From positions 513,774,102 to 513,838,101 of the forward strand of contig CM062805.1 of the NCBI GenBank assembly GCA_031772625.1: a stretch of 64,000 bases of DNA, in the 5' to 3' direction. Below, piece after piece: positions 1 through 11,007 of the stretch. A program made the translations under genes and the position numbers. Each line of letters opens with the position of its first letter. The first letter of the stretch is position 1. Under the pieces are notes generated by a model, which worked only from the letters and a program-made list of their open reading frames with translations, was not told the origin of the DNA and did no database searches. This DNA is from Pinus tabuliformis. Its lineage: Eukaryota; Streptophyta; Pinopsida; Pinales; Pinaceae.

Positions 1-702
1 TCTGATAAACAGACACAATGGGTCAAATGGTTGCCTCTAGCTGAATGGTGGTATAACACTTCCTTCCGTACAGCAACAAAAATGACCCCATTTATGGCAC
101 TTTATGGATATCAACCACCATCCATCACTTCATATTTAAAAGAAAATTCTAAATTTCAAGCAATGGAACATCACATCGAACATCAACAACAAGTCCTCCA
201 ACTCTTAAAGGATAACCTCGTGTTGGCACATAATAGAATGAAACAACAGGCAAATCAACATCACAGCGAAAGAAGTTTTGATGTAGGTGATTGGGTATTC
301 CTACGGCTACAACCATATAAGAAAATTCCCCTCAAGCAAGCTAAGAAGGATAATAAATTATCACCAAAGTATTATGGTCCATACAAGGTGTTGCAAAAGA
401 TTGGTACTATGGCATACAAATTGGAGCTTCCTGCAACTTCTCGATTGCACCCAGTTTTCCATGTTTCATGTTTAAAGAAGGTTATAGGTGACAAGCTCCC
501 AGTTCAAACAATATTGCCAGAACTTGATGAGGAAGGAAAAATTATATTGGAATCAAAAGCAGTCACAGAAACAAGAACTCGACAGCTACGAAATCAATCA
601 ATTTCAGAGTATCTTATCAAGTGGAAGAACTTATCCGCTGAAGATTCCACATGGGAGGATGAAAATTTTATACAGAAGCATCCAAAACTACTCAAGCGTT
701 GA
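1..702 (+). CDS. Chr-1 polyprotein 3' end: integrase C-terminus and chromodomain (partial)
   Basis: This is the 3' end of a Ty3 chromovirus pol gene. The frame is open from base 1, so the start lies outside the window, and it stops with TGA at 700-702. The N-terminal part (EWWYNTSFRTA...PFMALYG) is the end of the integrase core. It is followed by the SH3-like integrase tail (FDVGDWVFLRLQPY, then LSPKYYGPYKVL and LHPVFHVSCLKK). The last ~50 residues form a chromodomain (EYLIKWKNLSAEDSTWEDE), which in this family steers integration to modified chromatin. The visible part has no stop or frameshift, unlike most coding DNA in the window. A homologous but damaged copy lies on the minus strand at 37875-38309 (Chr-3). 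Confidence 0.93.
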   Translation, partial: SDKQTQWVKWLPLAEWWYNTSFRTATKMTPFMALYGYQPPSITSYLKENSKFQAMEHHIEHQQQVLQLLKDNLVLAHNRMKQQANQHHSERSFDVGDWVFLRLQPYKKIPLKQAKKDNKLSPKYYGPYKVLQKIGTMAYKLELPATSRLHPVFHVSCLKKVIGDKLPVQTILPELDEEGKIILESKAVTETRTRQLRNQSISEYLIKWKNLSAEDSTWEDENFIQKHPKLLKR

Positions 703-731
703 GGACAACACTTTTTTGAAGTATAGGGGCA

Positions 732-1064
732 TGTTAAGTCCCTATAATACTAGTGATTACCCCATTACTATTGTAGTTGTATCCCTTATTAATATTGTTG
801 TGCCCCTATTGTCCCCATTTTGTTATTATTGTGCCCCATAGAATCCCTCTATTGTTATTTTTGTGGCTTTATATTATTATTGTTAAATCTGCTAGGTTAT
901 ATTGTGACTCCTTAGACTCCTATATATAGAAAGGAGGTTTTTTCATTTGAATCATCCAAGAATTTTTCATTTATGTAATGTAAAGGAGGTTGCCCCCTTG
1001 AAGAGGCTGAATTCTAAGGCGTTGATCTATCTTTTCTATCTTTTTTTGAGTTGGTTTCATAACA
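732..1064 (+). repeat. Chr-1 3' LTR
   Basis: The repeat begins TGTTAAGTCCC and ends TTTCATAACA (TG...CA) and is 333 bp long. A purine-rich tract (GAAGTATAGGGGCA) lies just before it at about 718-731. A TATATATA box lies at 921-928. Related LTRs occur at 57505-57841 (plus strand) and about 37550-37874 (minus strand). Just after the end, ATAGC is the likely target duplication; its partner lies outside the window. The insertion splits the 5' LTR of Ty3-1. Confidence 0.88.
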
Positions 1065-1697
1065 ATAGCTTTGATGTATGGGTTTATAAAAGGGAGAGTG
1101 ATCTGAGTCTGTAAGTCCGAGTTGTGGGTAGTAGAGGGTAGAGTAGGCTCTGCAGTTATGTGCGCAGAGGCTTGGTAGAGTCCGCAACTGAGTGTGTGGA
1201 CCCCTGCAGCTGTGTGCGAAGGGTGGAATTGTATTGTATGGAGTAGAAGATTAATAAAGATAAGTGTTTCTAAATTACTGTGTATCTGATTGCAGATATG
1301 AATGATTATGCTTATGTTATGGTTTATGACTCTATTTAAGATTTATGATCACACACACTAGGTTTAACTGTTAAATGTTTGCTTAAAGACCTTAAAGAAT
1401 AAACCAGATCTATAATAACTGCAATAAGACTAAGGATCTAAGAAACACCCCTTCACGGATCTTCGCAAAGACCAGACTGCTGTGCGGAACGGAATAAGTG
1501 CGTAGATTGGGTTGTGACCTCTCCAGATCTCATCAAGACATCCCTAAGGTGTGGAAACCTGGTTCCAGCACCCTCCCATACTACCTCGAGTGAGACTTTA
1601 GTCCGTGCTCCACAGTTTGTTGTCGAAAGGGCTGGTAGTATGGGATTTGTTTGGCTAAAACACTTCTAAACCTAGGTCAGGCCCCAATAAGCCAACA
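1065..1697 (+). repeat. Ty3-1 5' LTR (right part)
   Basis: It matches 7444-8055 base for base over most of its length, including ...CCAGATCTATAATAACTGC and GGTCAGGCCCCAATAA near the end. It ends GCCAACA at 1697, immediately before the primer site. The promoter-containing left part was displaced by the Chr-1 insertion and lies outside the window. Confidence 0.88.
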
Positions 1698-1699
1698 AA

Positions 1700-1716
1700 T
1701 GGTTTCGTTGTCGGGG
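1700..1716 (+). other. Ty3-1 primer binding site (tRNA-Asp type, decayed)
   Basis: TGGTTTCGTTGTCGGGG lies 2 nt after the LTR end. The 3' end of plant tRNA-Asp predicts TGGCGCCGTTGCCGGGG. Four positions differ, three of them C to T, as expected from cytosine deamination. Confidence 0.75.
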
Positions 1717-1775
1717 CCGGGATCTGCCTAAGGGATGTCTGATGTCGGGACGCTGGAACTCTATGAAGACAGAAG

Positions 1776-3482
1776 TTGAAGATTGGTGGGATCGAAGGGT
1801 TTATCATTGAAATTGTGATAAACACAACTGTCAGCTACAAACAAAGCCAACAGACGTTGTCTCGAAGAATCGCGAGTAGAAGGAGATTTGAAGGGATCGA
1901 AGGGTTAATTTCACCACCGCAGGCGAGTAAGGAAGAACAGGCGTGGGTCTCTCTGAGGAGTACGGTTTATATGGTGAACAAAATCAAGTTGCCTATATTC
2001 AAAGGAGTTGGAAACGAATATCTCGATTAGTTTTGGTTTGTGGTGAAAGCAGTATGGGAAGCGTACGGGGTTACAAATGATAACATTAAAAATGCCACAT
2101 TGGTAAGTGCAGTACAGGACTGTGTGCTAATGTGGTATATTAAGCACTCGAATGATCATCTAAATGCTGGAATAGCAGAAATCCAGAATGCATTGAACAA
2201 AGAGTTTAGCCAGCCAAAGTCAGAAACTCAATCAATCATTGGATTTAAGGAGATCACGATGCTTCTAGGCAAGACTCCATGGGAGCTGGATCAGCGCTTG
2301 AAGAGCATGATTCGCGAAGCTAACATGACATTGATGGATGTGCAGCACCACGCCTAGTTTGTGGCATCTCTGACACCACACCTAAGGACGGCGTTGTCAC
2401 AACAAAAAATCTCAACCCAGGTTGAAGCATTAGAGATAGCAATGAGGTTTCATGAAACTCCAATACAAGATCCTAGGTTGGGAGTTCAACAAATCCACAC
2501 GCAACTACAAAACCTATGTTTGGAGATGCAAAGTTTGAAGCAAGATAAGGTGCCCCACCCAAAGTCGTGTGAAGAAGTGTGGTGTATCAAATGCAAGGGC
2601 CAGGGTCACGATAAGGATCACTACCCTGTATTCGAAAACTATTTGGTAGGAGGGGGACCGATGCCATTGAGACCGGAGGTGCAGGCAAGACCCAGTGTGG
2701 TGCCCGCACTTTGGTGTGTGATCTGCCAAGTGGGAGGAAGGCACACAACAAACAACTACCATTTGTTGCCGAAGTATACACAAGGTCCACAGCAGCCTTT
2801 TTGTAAGTTTTGCAGTTCCGTTGGCCATGACGAGCTCAATTTTTGTAGCTATGAATTGTTGATGGATCAGACTCCAGCATATAGGGTGCAAACAGAAACG
2901 TGCGGCCTCGATCTAGCTGTAGGAATGGGGCACGGTGGATTTCAAGGGCAAGGGCGAGGACTCAGAGGAATGGGCACAGGAATAGGGTGCAGACAGTTAA
3001 TATGCTATAATTGCAGAGGACCTGGGCACTACGCGGGTGACTGTACGAATCCAACCAGAATATGTTGTCTGTATTGCTATCAATTCGACCATGAAATGAT
3101 AGAGTGTCCTATGCTAATTGCACAGATGCGTGAAAAGGGGGTGCCACAGTTTACTCTGACCCAGAATGTCCAAATGATGAAGTCTGAGCAGCGTGAAGAA
3201 GACCCTAATGTGAATATAGTGCTCAGAAGCGGTGCGACTACCGGGGAAGATAAGGGGAAGCAGCCTGAGGAAGACACATGGGTTCGCAAGGCTCCTACAA
3301 AGGAACCTGAGTTTGACTTGTGGTGCGCAAAGGAGACATTTCTAGAAGCTAGGAAAAGCTTCACGGAAACCTCCACCTCAGGTGGTAAGGACCAACCAAA
3401 GTCAGGGCTGGATCCGTTAATGCTTACTACCTTTCTAGAGGCCTGCATGATAATAAGGTATTCAAGGGGCTACAAGAATTGA
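1776..3482 (+). pseudogene. gag: Ty3-1 gag with about five zinc-knuckle motifs
   Basis: This is the structural protein of an LTR element (capsid plus nucleic-acid binding). One frame runs the whole length, with TAG stops at 2028-2030 and 2355-2357, both where glutamine would fit (CAG to TAG). The capsid-like part covers 2040-2450. The C-terminal half carries repeated Cys/His motifs: CIKCKGQGHDKDHYP, CVICQVGGRH, CKFCSSVGHDELNFC, CYNCRGPGHYAGDC and CLYCYQFDHEMIEC. The last two are canonical CX2CX4HX4C and the others have lost or shifted a ligand. A Gly/Arg-rich linker (GQGRGLRGMGTGIG) separates the third and fourth. The start at 1776 is not certain. The frame ends at TGA 3480-3482, just as the protease begins in another frame. 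Confidence 0.8.
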
Positions 3483-3739
3483 TCGCTAGATGCGCAGGAT
3501 TTGGGGAGCCACATGTAGTCCCAAAAATGGGAAAGCATGCCCTACGCACTGGACGGGAAATGAGTTTGACAGCGCAAATTGGTGAATATGAGATGGATCA
3601 AGTAATCTTAGACTTGGGATTAGACGCAAACATATTACCGAAGCAAACTTGGGAGCGCATGGGTGAGTCCTATGATAGTATAAGAGAAGAAATAGAAGGG
3701 CGAAATTCGAATCTACGTGGATCTTCAAAAATTGAGTGA
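3479..3739 (+). pseudogene. Ty3-1 protease remnant
   Basis: A short frame contains VILDLGLDANILPKQTWERMG, which resembles the active-site region of plant Ty3 proteases (D-L/S-G followed by NILP). The usual serine/alanine after the glycine has become leucine. The frame differs from gag and ends where the sequence jumps directly into mid-RT, so the protease C-terminus and the RT N-terminus are deleted. Confidence 0.65.
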
Positions 3740-4922
3740 TGCCTGCGTTCATGATCCGTCCCCGTTTATAGATGAAGTCTTGGAGAATGTTGGTGGGCAG
3801 GAAGCGTACTCATTCATGGATGAGTTCTCAAGATATCACCAGATCAAGATCGCGCCGGAAGATAGGAGCAAGACCACCTTTGCGACTGAATGGGGATGCT
3901 TTCAGTACACTGTGATGCCCTTCGGGTTGAAGAACACGCCAATGATATTTTCACGCATAGTAGTGGCTGCGTTCAAGGAATTCATTCATCAGTTCTTGGA
4001 GGTTTATTTTGATGATTGGACTGTATTTGGGCTAGTCAAGAAACATGTGGCAAGATTACAATTGATGTTGGATACGTGTCGACAACACCAGATTGTGCTA
4101 AATCTTAAGAAGTGTACCTTCCTCATTCCCTTCGGAAATTTGCTCGGCCATGTGGTCTGTAGACAGGGCCTGATGGTGGACCCTATGAAAATTGTTGTCA
4201 TACTCAATCTACAAGCACCGTGAAGTTTCAAACAACTTCGTACCACGTTGGGACACACTAGGTACTAGTGGAAGTTTATTAAGGGCTATGCACATATCAT
4301 GGCACCAATGGAATAGTTGTTAAAGAAGGATGCTACATATTGTTGGAATGAGGATTGTAAGAAGAGTTTGGAGATTCTAAAGGAAAAAATGGTCTCCTCC
4401 CCCATTTTGGTTTTTCCGAAATGGGACATTCAATTTCATGTAGATGTGGATGCGTCGTGTATTGCACTGGGCGACGTACTCACACAGGAAGGAGTGGAAG
4501 GCATCGATCACCCAATCGCGTTCGCCAGTTGGAAACTGTCTAAAGCAGAAAAGAACTACTCCACCACTGAGCACGAGGTATTGGCAATGGTATATGCACT
4601 CCAGAAATACCGCCACTATCTACTTGGTGGGCATTTTAAAATGTATATCGATCACTCCACATTAAAATTCCTAGTGAACAAGCCTGTGTTGGGGGGGCAC
4701 ATCTGTAGATGGTTGTTAGTGTTCCAAGAGTATGACTTCGAGGTTGTCGTAAAGCCAGGATGCCTAAACGCAGGCCCAGATCACCTGTCCCGAATTGAGA
4801 ACGGTGAGGAGCCAACAAATTTAGAGGAAGGACTATCTGATGCACAACTCTATGTAGTACACATCGCGGATGGTCATTTTGAAGATATAATCAACTTCTT
4901 AATCACGGGAACTGTGCCATAG
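3717..4922 (+). pseudogene. Ty3-1 reverse transcriptase and RNase H
   Basis: The RT palm is visible as SFMDEFSRYHQIKIAPED, MPFGLKNTPMIF and the catalytic VYFDDWTVFG, with both aspartates kept. The RT fingers are missing at the left junction. RNase H follows: FHVDVDASCIALG, NYSTTEHEVLAMVYAL and HSTLKFLVNKP. The frame is constant but broken by TGA at 4221-4223, TAG near 4266, TAG at 4314-4316 and TAG at 4920-4922. Several replace codons expected to be Arg or Gln, so C-to-T change is the simple explanation. Confidence 0.88.
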
Positions 4923-4962
4923 GGGTATTCAGTTCAGCAGAAGAAAGAATTGGTGATACGCA

Positions 4963-6134
4963 TGGCAAATTTCACTTTTATTGCGGGACACATCTACAAA
5001 ATTGGAAATGATGAAATATTACGGAGATATGTACTTGAATTTGAATGGGGATAGATTCTCACAGAAGCACACAGAGGGGTTGCAGGAGGAAATTATGAGA
5101 GACGAGCAACAACGCAAAAGATTCTTCGCGTTGGACTATGGTGGCCAACTCTACATCAAGATTCAAAAGTGTAATGTCTGGCCTGTGACGTATGTCAACG
5201 AACTAGGAAACCATCGCGAAGGGATGAAATGTCGCTCAATCCATAGGTGACGCTACAACCATTCGAAAAATGGGCGTTCGACTTTGTGGGGCCCATCATG
5301 CCTCAAGAAAAGATAGGTGTGCACTATATCATCACCGCAATAGAATACTTGAGTCAATGGATAGAAACACGACTGGTTAAGGACTGCACAGCCACTAAAG
5401 CTACGAAATTCTGGTTCGAGAATGTGCTAACACGGTTTGGATGCCCGAAAATTCTAATGAACGACTGTGGAACACACTTCCTAAATGAAACTATCAGTGC
5501 ACTTACAGAGGAATTACAAGTATATCATCAACAAAGCACGTCGTATTATCCACAAGCGAATGGCACAGTGGAAGCTTTCAATAAGATTTTAGAGACTATG
5601 TTGACCAAGATCTGCAATGCGAAGCGCAACGATTGGGATTTGCACGTACCTACTATGCTATGGGCATACCCAACCACTTATAAGAAATTGACGGGTCAGA
5701 CACCTTTCCGGTTAGTCTACGGCACAAAAGTCATCATGCCAATGGAATACATTGTACCCAGTTTGCGAATAGAAGCAATAACAGGAATGGAAAACCGTGA
5801 AGCATTGGAAGAAAGGCTCGTGCAACTAGAAGAACTAGAGGAGGAATGGTTTATGGCAGGATTCCATCAGCAAGTACAAAAGCAGCACGAAAAGGCCTGG
5901 CATGATCGCCATATCAAGTTGCGCACATTTAAAGAAAACGATTTAGTATTACTATATGATAGCAAGTTTGAGAAATTCCATGGAAAACTTCGGATACATT
6001 AGCTAGGACCATATGTCATCAAAGAAGTCACAGATGGAGGTGTGGTCCAGCTCAGTAAGCTTAATGGAGAGCCCTTCCCTGGAAGAGTAAATGGTAGTTG
6101 CCTGAAGCTCTACATAGGCAGGCCAACTGCCTGA
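4963..6134 (+). pseudogene. Ty3-1 integrase
   Basis: Integrase inserts the cDNA into the genome. The zinc-binding N-terminal part (4963-5250) is frameshifted. The catalytic core from 5247 reads FEKWAFDFVGPIMPQ (first Asp), ILMNDCGTHFLNE (second Asp, with the usual DQG changed to DCG) and NGTVEAFNKILE (Glu). The C-terminal tail contains LKTFKENDLVLLYDSKF-like sequence, then a TAG at 6000-6002 where tryptophan of the WLGPY motif is expected (TGG to TAG). The frame continues GPYVIKEV...LKLYIGRP to TGA near 6132. It is inactive. Confidence 0.87.
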
Positions 6135-7190
6135 CTAACCGACCAGAGTATAGTCTCACTGCTCGAGACAGTTGAAAGAGAGCGTGGGACGATAAAGTAG
6201 TCTATAAGGGAGCTGCGTGACTATAGGGGTGTGCATAGAATAGATACGTCACAAGGGTCGCGGTTGCGCGGGAGGGGTTGTGCTGCTGTGTGGACAAGCG
6301 AGGAAGTGACCGTTGGTGTCACTATTCATGACAAGATGTCTGAGTTATGGTGAAAAGGAGCGAGCGGCGGGCAATCAAGTTACGAAGTACAAATGATCTA
6401 CAGTCAATCTAGCATTAATGGACCAAAAAAGGAGGGAATGGCTGAATTTGAATTTCCATAGGCCTATAAATCACACTGGGGCACCTACCGAACAAATTTT
6501 AGTATCGGATACTGAAGCTATTGTGAATTCCACTAGATATGGAACCGGCGAACCTCGCTATTGGGGCCATAACCTAGGTGTTTTCAAAAGAGATGCATGA
6601 CCTTCTAAACAGTGCAATGTCGGAAGCTGGGGGCGCCATGCTGCGCTCAACGCTGATAGTGGGAGATGTACTGGAAATTCTCAAACAAGTAGCAGGACCA
6701 GTTTGAATGCCACTCCATAGACCAAGGGTTGGCAAGCAATCTGCGAAAGCTATGGGAAGAATGGTGGATTCTGAGGCAAATGACGGAATTCTGCTTACAA
6801 GTTCATATCTAACAAGCCTTAAAGATTGGGATCTTGCATACAACAACATTTTTCTTGAAAAATTGCAACACAAGGTACAACAGATAGTGAGTATAGGGGA
6901 CCAAAAAGTGCAAACTTGTTGTACCTGCACGAAGAGTTTATGGCTTTGGCATCTCAGCTAGAGCTAAAATCCTAGGAGGATCCGCTTTGTGTTAACCGAG
7001 CAAAGCAGAATGAGCATCATTGATTCAGCGAACTAGTAGGGGCAATGGAGTAGGAGCTTGAAGAAGCGTGCAAGAAACAAGGATGGAATGACAAGGTGCA
7101 GCATGTCACTCACGGGGATGGTGAACCACGAAGCCTTGGCAGCACATCTAGCTGCACTAACAAGTGACTCGGGACAAGTCATGATGATTG
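6135..7190 (+). other. Ty3-1 3' region without a recognisable gene
   Basis: About 1.05 kb lies between the integrase stop and the 3' LTR. Short open stretches (6418-6600, 6707-6961, 7058-7261) show no known motif. They could be an eroded accessory frame, since related Ty3 elements often carry one here, but the sequence does not show that. There is no clear polypurine tract before 7191. Confidence 0.45.
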
Positions 7191-8055
7191 TGTTGGGGGC
7201 CTGTTGGGTAGCGGACCCCCCGCGTAACAGTTTTGGGGCTCAAAGCCCGCAGTTTGGGTAAAAATATGGTAAATGTTTCGAGAAGTGTGCGGAGCACGAA
7301 TTGTAATGGGGTAAAGTCCAAGGGTAGTCCGCCATAAAATGTTATAGGTTAATTTAGAGTGTGTTGGCTTGCCCATGGTCTGTGGACCATGGTAATGTAT
7401 AAATAGAGCAAGGCTCTAGGTTTAGAAGACAATTTTTTGGATGATAGCTTTGATGAATGGGTTTGTAAAAGTGAGAGTGCTCTGATTCTGCAAGTCCGAG
7501 TTGTGGGTAGTAGAGGGTAGATTAGAATCTGCAGCTGTGTGTGCAGAGGCCTGGTAGAGTCTGCAGTTGAGTGTGCAGACCCCTGCAGCTGTGTGCATAG
7601 GGTGGAATTGTATTGTACGGAGCGGAAGATTAATAAAGATAACTGTTTCTGAATTACTATGTATCTCATTGTAGATCTGAATGTTTATGCTTATGTTATG
7701 GTTTATAACTCTATTTAAGATTTAAATGTTAAATGTTTGCTTAAATACCTTAAAGAATAAACCAGATCTATAATAACTGCAATAAGACTAAGGATCTAAG
7801 AAACACCCCTTTGCAGATCTTCACGAAGACTAAACTGTCGCACGAAACAACATAAGTGCATAGATTGGGTTGCAACCTCTCCAGATCTCATCAAGACATC
7901 CCTAGAGTGCGGAAACCTGGTTCCAGCACTCTCCCATGCTACCTCAAATGAGGCTTCAGTCCGTGCTCCATGGATTGTTGCCAAAAGGGCCGGCAGTATA
8001 GGATTTGTTTGGCTAAAACACTTCCGAACATGGGTCAGGCCCCAATAATCCCACA
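7191..8055 (+). repeat. Ty3-1 3' LTR
   Basis: It starts TGTTGGGGGCCTG and ends about 8055 (ATCCCACA), 865 bp. A TATAAATA box at 7397-7404 marks the promoter. Its right 612 bp pair with 1065-1697. The break at 7443/7444 corresponds to the Chr-1 insertion point in the 5' copy. Confidence 0.85.
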
Positions 8056-9076
8056 CAGTTGTACAATTTTTGTGTTGCGCATTTGTGTCCTTCGTAATAC
8101 TTTTCTTCACACTTCTATAATTTTCCATCCTTTTTCCTTTCGACACTAGATTCTTGTTTTCCTTCATTTCGTAATGGTGGTGGAATGTACTTGCTAGTGT
8201 TCTCTGACGATGGTTTACCTAACTTCCCATTGGAATATTTGTTAGTTATTTCGTTACCGGAATATGGTTATTTTTGGAGTTTGTATTTTTGCTCGATAAT
8301 TATGGTTTTGTGTCTAGCTTCCTCAATGGTTTTGGGTTTATGCAATTTTAATTCTTCGTGAATGTAATCTTTAAGACCACAACGATACATTTTTAGCAGC
8401 TCCTCATCTAAGAACCCTCTCTGCCTTACTACTAATACTTCACATTCATGAGTATATTCACTCACTTGTCCCTTTTTTTTTAGGTGAACGAATCTCTCGT
8501 AGACATCATCCTCCTCCTAGTCATGAAACCTTTTTAGCAAGGTGTTTTTAAAGTTTTTCCAATTGAACGCACAACCCGTACATTTAGATGACCACCACAA
8601 AAACCAATCGTATGCTTCTGCTGCTAAGTAGTTGGATGCAGTCATGACTCTTTCTTGCTCGTCGAGTGGAGGGTTCACTATAAAAATGGTGTCCATCTTA
8701 TTTACCCATACGAAAATGCCCTTACAGTTCTTACCATCATACTTAGGTAATTCATTTTTTATTCTAAGATGGTTCCTTTCAAAAGATTTAGTATAATATT
8801 GGCTTCCTTCGAAGTGAATTTTTGGTATTTGTTGCTTCTCATGCCTTAGGAAATCATGCTCTAGAGAATTCTCACCTTTCGAATTCTTGGGACTCTGTGT
8901 AGCTGAAGGTGGATCAGTCTCTCTGAAATGTTGTCTCATCAAGTTTTTTAAGTAAAAGATATCATTGGCCATCTGGTCCTTCTTACTAGCTCACTTCTCG
9001 ACGTTATCTAAGCGTTTATTTAACTTATTGATGTTTTCTTGAATTTTTTTCATATCGTCATTGCTTTTGGCCGCCA
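8056..9076 (-). pseudogene. gag: Chr-2 gag (chromovirus-type), truncated by Ty3-1
   Basis: Read on the minus strand, it starts MAAKSNDDMKKIQENINKLN at 9076, a coiled-coil-like N-terminus. An early TGA near 8989 precedes the capsid domain (LPKYDGKNCKGIFVWVNKMD, AYDWFLWW, FNWKNFKNTLLKRF). A stop near 8517 follows, then VSEYTHECEVLVVRQ and LKDYIHEELKLH. The zinc knuckle (YKCEEKYYEGHKC type) lies near 8080 and is cut off at 8056 by Ty3-1. Pol must lie beyond the left edge. Several in-frame stops make it a pseudogene. Confidence 0.8.
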
Positions 9077-9490
9077 TTTCATTTCATTTCTTTCTTGAAG
9101 CCCAATTTTTTTATTTATTTTTTTAAATAATTTTTTTTCAAATAATAACCTCAGACGTCGCTAAGCCTGTTCCACGAGAACATTGCAAGGATTTGCAGAT
9201 GCACAGTGGCTTGGTTTCCCATGTTGCGGAGCATACCCGAGTGGTGTTGACTATGCACTGTGTTGCCAACGATGGGTGCAGCAAAATGTATTGTATGTGG
9301 TTAGGATGCGTGTTGTGAGACATCAAGAGATAGGGAATAAATCCAACATGGAGTAGCAAAATAAAAAATGTGACCAGTGGAATAGGGGAATGTGGACTAG
9401 AACGCAGGGGAGGGAGAGAGAAAGAGGAGGCTGGCAGGGTCATCGCCCTGCAGGGAGCGTGGTTGCTACGAGTTGCCACCAGATGGTTAT
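9077..9490 (-). other. Chr-2 untranslated leader
   Basis: About 410 bp lies between the primer site and gag. A 113-codon open stretch on the minus strand (9138-9479) has no recognisable motif and is probably chance. An A/T-rich run lies at 9105-9140. Confidence 0.5.
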
Positions 9491-9503
9491 GGCTCTGATA
9501 CCA
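9491..9503 (-). other. Chr-2 primer binding site (initiator tRNA-Met)
   Basis: On the minus strand it reads TGGTATCAGAGCC, matching the 3' end of plant initiator tRNA-Met as used by most copia and chromovirus elements. It lies one base from the LTR end. Confidence 0.88.
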
Positions 9504-9504
9504 C

Positions 9505-9694
9505 TGTTAGGGTTATTATTTTAGAACTTCTATTTAACTGTAAACATACACCATATGAGTTCTGAAAGTAATATTATATATTAATTGATAAAATTTGAAT
9601 GATGATTACAAGGTTGAGGCAGTGCTCCTTAAATAGGAGTTGACTGGACATGCCTAATCAGAGAGACATGTCCCTTGGGGACTAATGTATCTTC
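9505..9694 (-). repeat. Chr-2 5' LTR, distal part (split by LINE-1)
   Basis: Plus-strand reading starts TGTTAGGG, so the minus-strand LTR ends CCCTAACA next to its primer site. The LTR is interrupted after GGGGACTAATGTATCTTC (9677-9694). The same 18 bases recur at 31153-31170, where the LTR resumes. Rejoined, the LTR would be about 302 bp. Confidence 0.85.
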
Positions 9695-9811
9695 TTCTTT
9701 TTTTGCTGAAGTAAGAGACTTTCCTTCTATTTCAATAACCCAAAAGAAAAGTTACATAAAGTACAAAAGGCCTGAATATCTCAAGGCCTACGAAACAACC
9801 AGATCGTACTG

Positions 9812-10414
9812 TCATAGATGAGGCCCACTACACAAACTAAAGGACAAGCTAACCGACCAAATGGTCCCCACATTGATAGGTTGACCCAAAGTCAAAAGCT
9901 GCACACCTCCCATCCTTAACTCGCAAAGATTACACATACTCACGACCCCACAAACTAGCCCGACCAGATCTAACCGTCGAATGCCACCGCAGAAAAGGAC
10001 AGCTCGGAGAGATTTTGGAGAGCCAAGATGCATGATCTTTAAGGTGCGATGAAGGGTGGTATGATGAACCCCACCCATGCCATGCATTGAGAGCCGAGTG
10101 GAATCTCTCTCAATAAACCAAAACCACTTACCATTTGTGTGCCTCGCGATCATAAGAAAACCGCTTAAAGCCTGGTTTTCCGATCCGAAAGAGAAGTGCA
10201 ATGGAATTTCCTTCATGGGAGCGATCCAGCCTTTCATTTTGCTAAAACTGACAAAGGAGCTCGTAGTCGAGACATTCTGTAACTGTAAATAAAACCTTCT
10301 GTCACAAATCAAGAAACGAAGGAGATAAGTTCCCTTACACCAGTGGAAGTTATCACCATGCAAAGTATGCCCTGTTTCAAGGAGTCGGCCATAGTAATGT
10401 GAATGAAAAGGCAT
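9812..10414 (-). other. Open 200-codon frame in LINE-1 3' region (unknown)
   Basis: This open frame begins eight bases after the RNase H stop, in a different phase, and ends about 110 bp before the A-rich tail. I recognise no domain. Its composition (GWIAPMKEIPLHFSFGSENQ, GKWFWFIERDSTRL) is not obviously low-complexity. It could be 3' untranslated sequence open by chance, or an extra LINE product. Confidence 0.35.
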
Positions 10415-10422
10415 AAAGAGCT

Positions 10423-11007
10423 TTAATCATTGCCTGCCCCTCGAGCCCAATAATCAAAAATTTCCTTTTCCTCTGTGGCTTTTGCATCGCAGAGAGCCTT
10501 TAACCTGCTTGGAGGCATCTCCTGCCATTTCATTTCAATCCTGCAATCTGGATTAGTTAATCCTTGGTTGGCTAGTAGATCTGCAAGTTTATTGGCTTTC
10601 CTCCGAACATGATTGAAGCTAACCGTTCGAAGACTCAGGAGATGTTTTTGGATTCTCTGGTACACTTGTATAAGTCTCCAATGTTTTGAGACCCTTTCTG
10701 GTGTTGTTCCATAACTAATTTTCTTAACTGCATTTATGGAAATCTCGGAGTTTGCTTCGATGAGGACATTTGAGATGTGGTTTAATTTAAGAAGCTCTAG
10801 ACATTGTTCCAAATCCATTAATTCAGCCATGTTGTTGGTGGCTTTGCCTAAATGACAGTGGAAAGTAAAAATTATTTTTCCTTCTTCATCTCTCAACACA
10901 CCTCCATAGCCTGTTGTCCCCGGGTTGCTTTTTGAAGCCCCATCAATATTGCATTTCAGATATCCTTTTGGTGGAGGATGCCAGAACTCCTTTTCCATTT
11001 CCAACAC
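10423..11007 (-). pseudogene. LINE-1 ORF2 C-terminus: RNase H domain
   Basis: This is the RVT_3-type RNase H that many plant L1 elements carry at the end of ORF2 to remove the RNA template strand. Motifs are LKCNIDGASKSNPGTTGYGGVLRD (first Asp), NNMAELMDLEQCLELL (Glu) and VLIEANSEISINAV, where the second Asp of the usual E-x-D has become Asn. HVRRKANKLADLLANQG ends the domain with its Asp. It is in frame with the zinc domain at 11221-11766, separated by stops, so the two are parts of one broken ORF2. Confidence 0.85.

Larger units (their letters stand above)
1065..8055 (+). mobile_element. Ty3-1: eroded Ty3 LTR retrotransposon, order gag-PR-RT-RH-IN
   Basis: Two LTR copies (1065-1697, cut at its left end by Chr-1, and 7191-8055) flank a Ty3-order internal region with a tRNA-Asp type primer site. 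It sits inside the minus-strand gag of Chr-2: the zinc knuckle of that gag is severed at 8056. By eye the shared LTR parts differ at roughly 10% of sites, and the polyprotein has many stops, so it is old and inactive. The protease-RT segment is shortened because the RT fingers region is missing. Confidence 0.88.
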
